NCBI GenBank assembly: GCA_023430945.1
Contig: JAEYYE010000097.1
Span: 1 to 8,351, forward strand
Length of the DNA stretch: 8,351 nucleotides
Origin: Bacteroidota bacterium
GTDB lineage: Bacteria; Bacteroidota; Bacteroidia; Flavobacteriales_F; PHOS-HE28
Direction of reading: 5' to 3'
Both the position numbers and the translations under genes were made by a program. Below the pieces are notes generated by a model that was given only the letters and a program-made list of their open reading frames with translations, made no database searches and was not told where the DNA came from. Within the stretch, counting starts at the first letter, position 1, and the number at the start of each line of letters is the position of its first letter. Positions 7,001 through 8,351 of the stretch are shown here, piece after piece.

Positions 7001-7476
7001 CGCAGGTAACGCGTGTTCTTCCGAAGATCGATCGCGCTTGAGAACGGCACTGGTACCAATTCCCGGCTTCTCTGCTCGATCGCAGCATCGATCAGCGCAC
7101 GTTGCTCCACTGAGACATCGCTCATCTCGCGTAATTGAAGCGTGTTCAAAAGCTTGTCCTTCACTTCACTGAAGTGCCTGCCGATGATGCGCGCAGCTTC
7201 CTTATGGCTGATCACTTCACCCAAACGGAAGAGTTTCACCAGCGGGATCGCAATGAAGCGGATCAATATGAACAGAGCGATCGCGACCGTGCCCCAGAAC
7301 ATCGCGGTCCTTGCAGCAGTGCCAAAGCGGCCCAGATGTTCCAGCAGTGCAACCACAAGAAAGACCAGCACGAGCAACCCCAGGCTGTAGAGCGCGCCAC
7401 GGATCAGCTGGTCCTGGTAGTACCGGCGTATGAAGGCATCGAGCTTGGCGATCAGGTGATCGAGTTCTGTAGACAT
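4063..7476 (-). CDS. DUF4175-family large membrane-anchored coiled-coil protein
   Basis: A 1137-residue protein. Three hydrophobic helices lie near the N-terminus (about 27-46, 57-80 and 160-179), followed by a beta-rich region (about 195-500) with LDYPDYLG (292-299), DDHGF (417-421) and a closing WFEVWDNDGV segment. From about 505 to 765 it is a very long Gln/Glu/Lys/Leu coiled coil. Next come a helical region (770-925), a Met/Gln/Gly/Pro low-complexity stretch (QQMMQQMMQQ, then Gly-Ser and Lys-Pro-Gly runs, 920-1000), another helical part and a conserved-looking tail (LRTVPPGLKPYYRDRVNAYF). This order matches the DUF4175 proteins of Bacteroidota; the function is not established. The layout suggests an inner-membrane anchor carrying a long rod. 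It is the first gene of the operon with the ATPase and ybeY. The start at the ATG at 7474-7476 has the purine-rich GAAGAAGGGA about eight bases upstream. Open frames on the opposite strand, rich in Leu, are shadows of the coiled-coil codons. Confidence 0.87.
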   Translation of the reverse strand: MSTELDHLIAKLDAFIRRYYQDQLIRGALYSLGLLVLVFLVVALLEHLGRFGTAARTAMFWGTVAIALFILIRFIAIPLVKLFRLGEVISHKEAARIIGRHFSEVKDKLLNTLQLREMSDVSVEQRALIDAAIEQRSRELVPVPFSSAIDLRKNTRYLRYALPPLAVLVILLFAAPSLITGPTQRLIAHNSEFIPEAPFQFVIVNDELVVPEEQDFELVVELQGSAIPQLVELDIDGQRIPLVKKDATRFQHRFRNVREPVDFRFTAEGFNSGMHTLRTIPDPLLLDFSMELDYPDYLGIASETVHNMGDLNIPAGTEVKWNVNARSADRLEFIFDDTTHVIRPVEASGRSDRFNMERRFLRSHTYRMSPGNGDRIAPDPLNYRVEVIPDLHPTIQVETRTDSTAIKRLFYRGEIGDDHGFKRLVFHYRFVTGGDSVAADRRSGSMELPIDRKAARQEFFHSWELYDLTINPGDRVEHWFEVWDNDGVSGSKSARSAVQVFAAPTLKELAQQQEQSSGSIKSELTESIKEAQDIQRELEKLRREMLDKKELGWQDKQKMQNVLDRQKELQQRIEQNTQQLRESQQQQQEFRQMDEQLLEKQQQIQELFENVLTEEMKELYRKVQEMMEALDKEQLQEQLKDMQLSQEDIEKELDRTLELFKQMEVEQKATDLAEQLKDLAEKQDELAEETKEGKADQVELQKKQDELNKEFEEVREEMDKLQEKNAELEQPMDLPDTDQQEQEIQKDQQQSSDQLQKKQNQKASGSQKNAAEKMEQMAFQMESAMADNAQEQQEEDMDALRQLLENIVHLSFDQEQVMEEMTTTNIRDPRFMEHGREQRKLRDDAKVIEDSLFALSKRVPQLEGIVNREMNAVNSNMDEAVEHLGEARANERFKPMAADKQQHAMTSLNNLALLLDEALQQMMQQMMQQGKPGSGSCSKPGSGQGQGNKPSMAKMKAQQEALQKQLEEMRKAMEKGKKPGEKPGEKNPGGLGMPGMSQQMAQMAAQQAAIRKEMQRLAQELNKDGSGSGNGLQKLAEEMEKQEKDIVNKKIDQQTMRRQQDIMTRLLEHEKAERERELDQKRTSNEGRDQPAPDPARFFEHHRRKAREAELLRTVPPGLKPYYRDRVNAYFGTFDRP

Positions 7477-7593
7477 CTTCGTGGTCCCTTCTTCAACGCT
7501 TCCGCAGAAGGGCTATTGCACCCCGAAGGTACGGCACAACGGCAGTAGCGTGCATGCAGTACACGCAGAGGTGGTGGGTGGTTCAGGAACGGC
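7477..7593 (-). promoter_or_regulatory. Intergenic region upstream of the DUF4175-ATPase-ybeY operon
   Basis: These 117 bases lie between the stop of the T9SS gene and the start of DUF4175, both on the minus strand, and should contain the operon promoter unless it is read through from upstream. The nearest match to the Bacteroidota -7 element TAnnTTTG is TACCTTCG (minus strand, 7524-7531), one base off and without a TTG at the usual distance. A weak inverted repeat GCGTG/CACGC (7548-7566) has no T-run and is not a convincing terminator. A G-rich run GGTGGTGGGTGG (+ strand, from 7570) lies just after the T9SS stop. Confidence 0.3.
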
Positions 7594-8351
7594 TTATTGG
7601 ATGGTCAGTTTCCGTATGTACGTCATCTGCTGATCGGTGATCCGCAGATGATAACTCCCGGTCGCCTGATCCACTCGAAGTTGATGGTCCATCTTTCCAT
7701 TATTGATCGGGATCGCAGTTGAGAAGACAACTGATCCGACCGCATTGATCAATTCAACTTCAGCCTTCGAACCGATCATTCCATCGCCAATGATATTGAT
7801 CTGCGCATTTGCTGGATTAGGAAATACCAGGATCTCTACATTCACTTGATCCAACCCTTCCACCACTGTGATCAGGTCCAGACTCGCCGTGATCACACAG
7901 CCATCCCCCGCATCAACTTGCACCGAATAGTTCCCTGCTTGCTCAATGATCAGAAAAGGCTGGTCGGCACCTTCGATCGGTACGCCGTTCAACAGCCAAG
8001 CATAACTGTCGAAGCCCGAAGGCACGTGCAAGACATTATCGGTCTGCGTGATCTCGATCTCCGGACAGATGATGAACGGCTCGCTGATCCCGGTACAGCC
8101 GATCGTATCCGAGGCGATCAATTGGTACGCTCCGGGTGCGATCGGTTCGATGCAAGGGCCGGTCTCGCCTTCGATCGTATCTCCATCCAACAACCAGATC
8201 ACACCGATCAAGGTGTCCGATCCACAGATCGAATTGCCGATCTCTTCGATCGTGATCACTGGTGTGGGATGAACAACAACAGTATCCGTGGCGGTTATCA
8301 CCTGTTGCGGTTGCAGTTCGATCTGCAATTCCCCCGTAGTTCCTCCTGCCA
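7594..8351 (-). CDS. T9SS type A sorting domain-containing protein with Ig-like modules (5' end outside window)
   Basis: The frame stays open to the right edge of the window, so the TTG at 8326-8328 is internal and the gene begins beyond 8351. About 252 residues are visible. The last ~80 form a type IX secretion C-terminal domain: a VFPNPANAQINI opening, a VELINAVGSVVF strand and the end GSYHLRITDQQMTYIRKLTI, which direct export across the outer membrane and cleavage or anchoring at the surface. Before it lie two related modules, each with a Trp-Leu-Leu-Asp/Asn-Gly core (WLLDGDTIEGE and WLLNGVPIEGA), an aromatic strand (GAYQLIA / GNYSVQV) and a Gly-Cys strand (DTIGCTG / AGDGCVI), as in Ig/PKD-like repeats of Bacteroidota surface proteins. 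The catalytic or binding part, if any, is upstream and unseen. It has the same orientation as the DUF4175 operon but a 117-base gap separates them. Confidence 0.9.
   Translation of the reverse strand, partial: AGGTTGELQIELQPQQVITATDTVVVHPTPVITIEEIGNSICGSDTLIGVIWLLDGDTIEGETGPCIEPIAPGAYQLIASDTIGCTGISEPFIICPEIEITQTDNVLHVPSGFDSYAWLLNGVPIEGADQPFLIIEQAGNYSVQVDAGDGCVITASLDLITVVEGLDQVNVEILVFPNPANAQINIIGDGMIGSKAEVELINAVGSVVFSTAIPINNGKMDHQLRVDQATGSYHLRITDQQMTYIRKLTIQ

Noticed and set aside
7524..7531. TACCTTCG on the minus strand as a Bacteroidota -7 promoter element for the DUF4175 operon.
   Set aside because: One mismatch to TAnnTTTG and no TTG about 19 bases upstream; not strong enough to call as a promoter.

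Overview
The window looks like a chromosomal piece of a moderately GC-rich member of the Bacteroidota, probably Flavobacteriales-like. The main reasons are a type IX secretion (T9SS) C-terminal sorting domain at the right edge, a DUF4175-family giant membrane/coiled-coil protein next to an RsbW-like ATPase and ybeY (a neighbourhood I associate with Bacteroidota), and weak or absent Shine-Dalgarno sequences. There is no tRNA, rRNA, CRISPR array, transposase or phage gene, and the content reads as core genome rather than a mobile island.

Layout. Positions 1-2313 (+): the C-terminal end of an NtrC-type sigma54-dependent response regulator, then a 15-base gap and a membrane histidine kinase (TM-CHASE3-TM-PAS-HisKA-HATPase), very probably its cognate sensor. 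Positions 2314-2475 (-): a 53-residue DUF1328 membrane protein converging on the kinase, the two stop codons lying inside one TGATCA palindrome. Positions 2476-2724: a divergent intergenic region. Positions 2725-3129 (+): a small secreted coiled-coil protein of unknown function, ending in a strong hairpin terminator that overlaps the 3' end of ybeY. Positions 3168-7476 (-): a compact operon transcribed leftward in the order DUF4175 protein, RsbW-like ATPase, ybeY, with an 8-base gap and then a 4-base GTGA overlap. Positions 7477-7593: an intergenic stretch expected to hold the operon promoter. Positions 7594-8351 (-): the C-terminal part of a T9SS-secreted protein with two related Ig-like modules, running off the right edge.

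How the genes may work together. The regulator/kinase pair should sense an extracytoplasmic or membrane signal through CHASE3 and drive sigma54 promoters. The leftward operon joins a membrane-anchored coiled-coil protein, a serine-kinase/anti-sigma-type ATPase and the rRNA-maturation endonuclease YbeY, but no sigma factor or anti-anti-sigma partner is visible here.

The most unexpected signal is not a gene. The tetramer GATC is about five times more frequent than base composition predicts, in genes on both strands and in the 2476-2715 intergenic region, and four copies of the HIP1-like octamer GCGATCGC are present. I found no clear new defence or mobile system.
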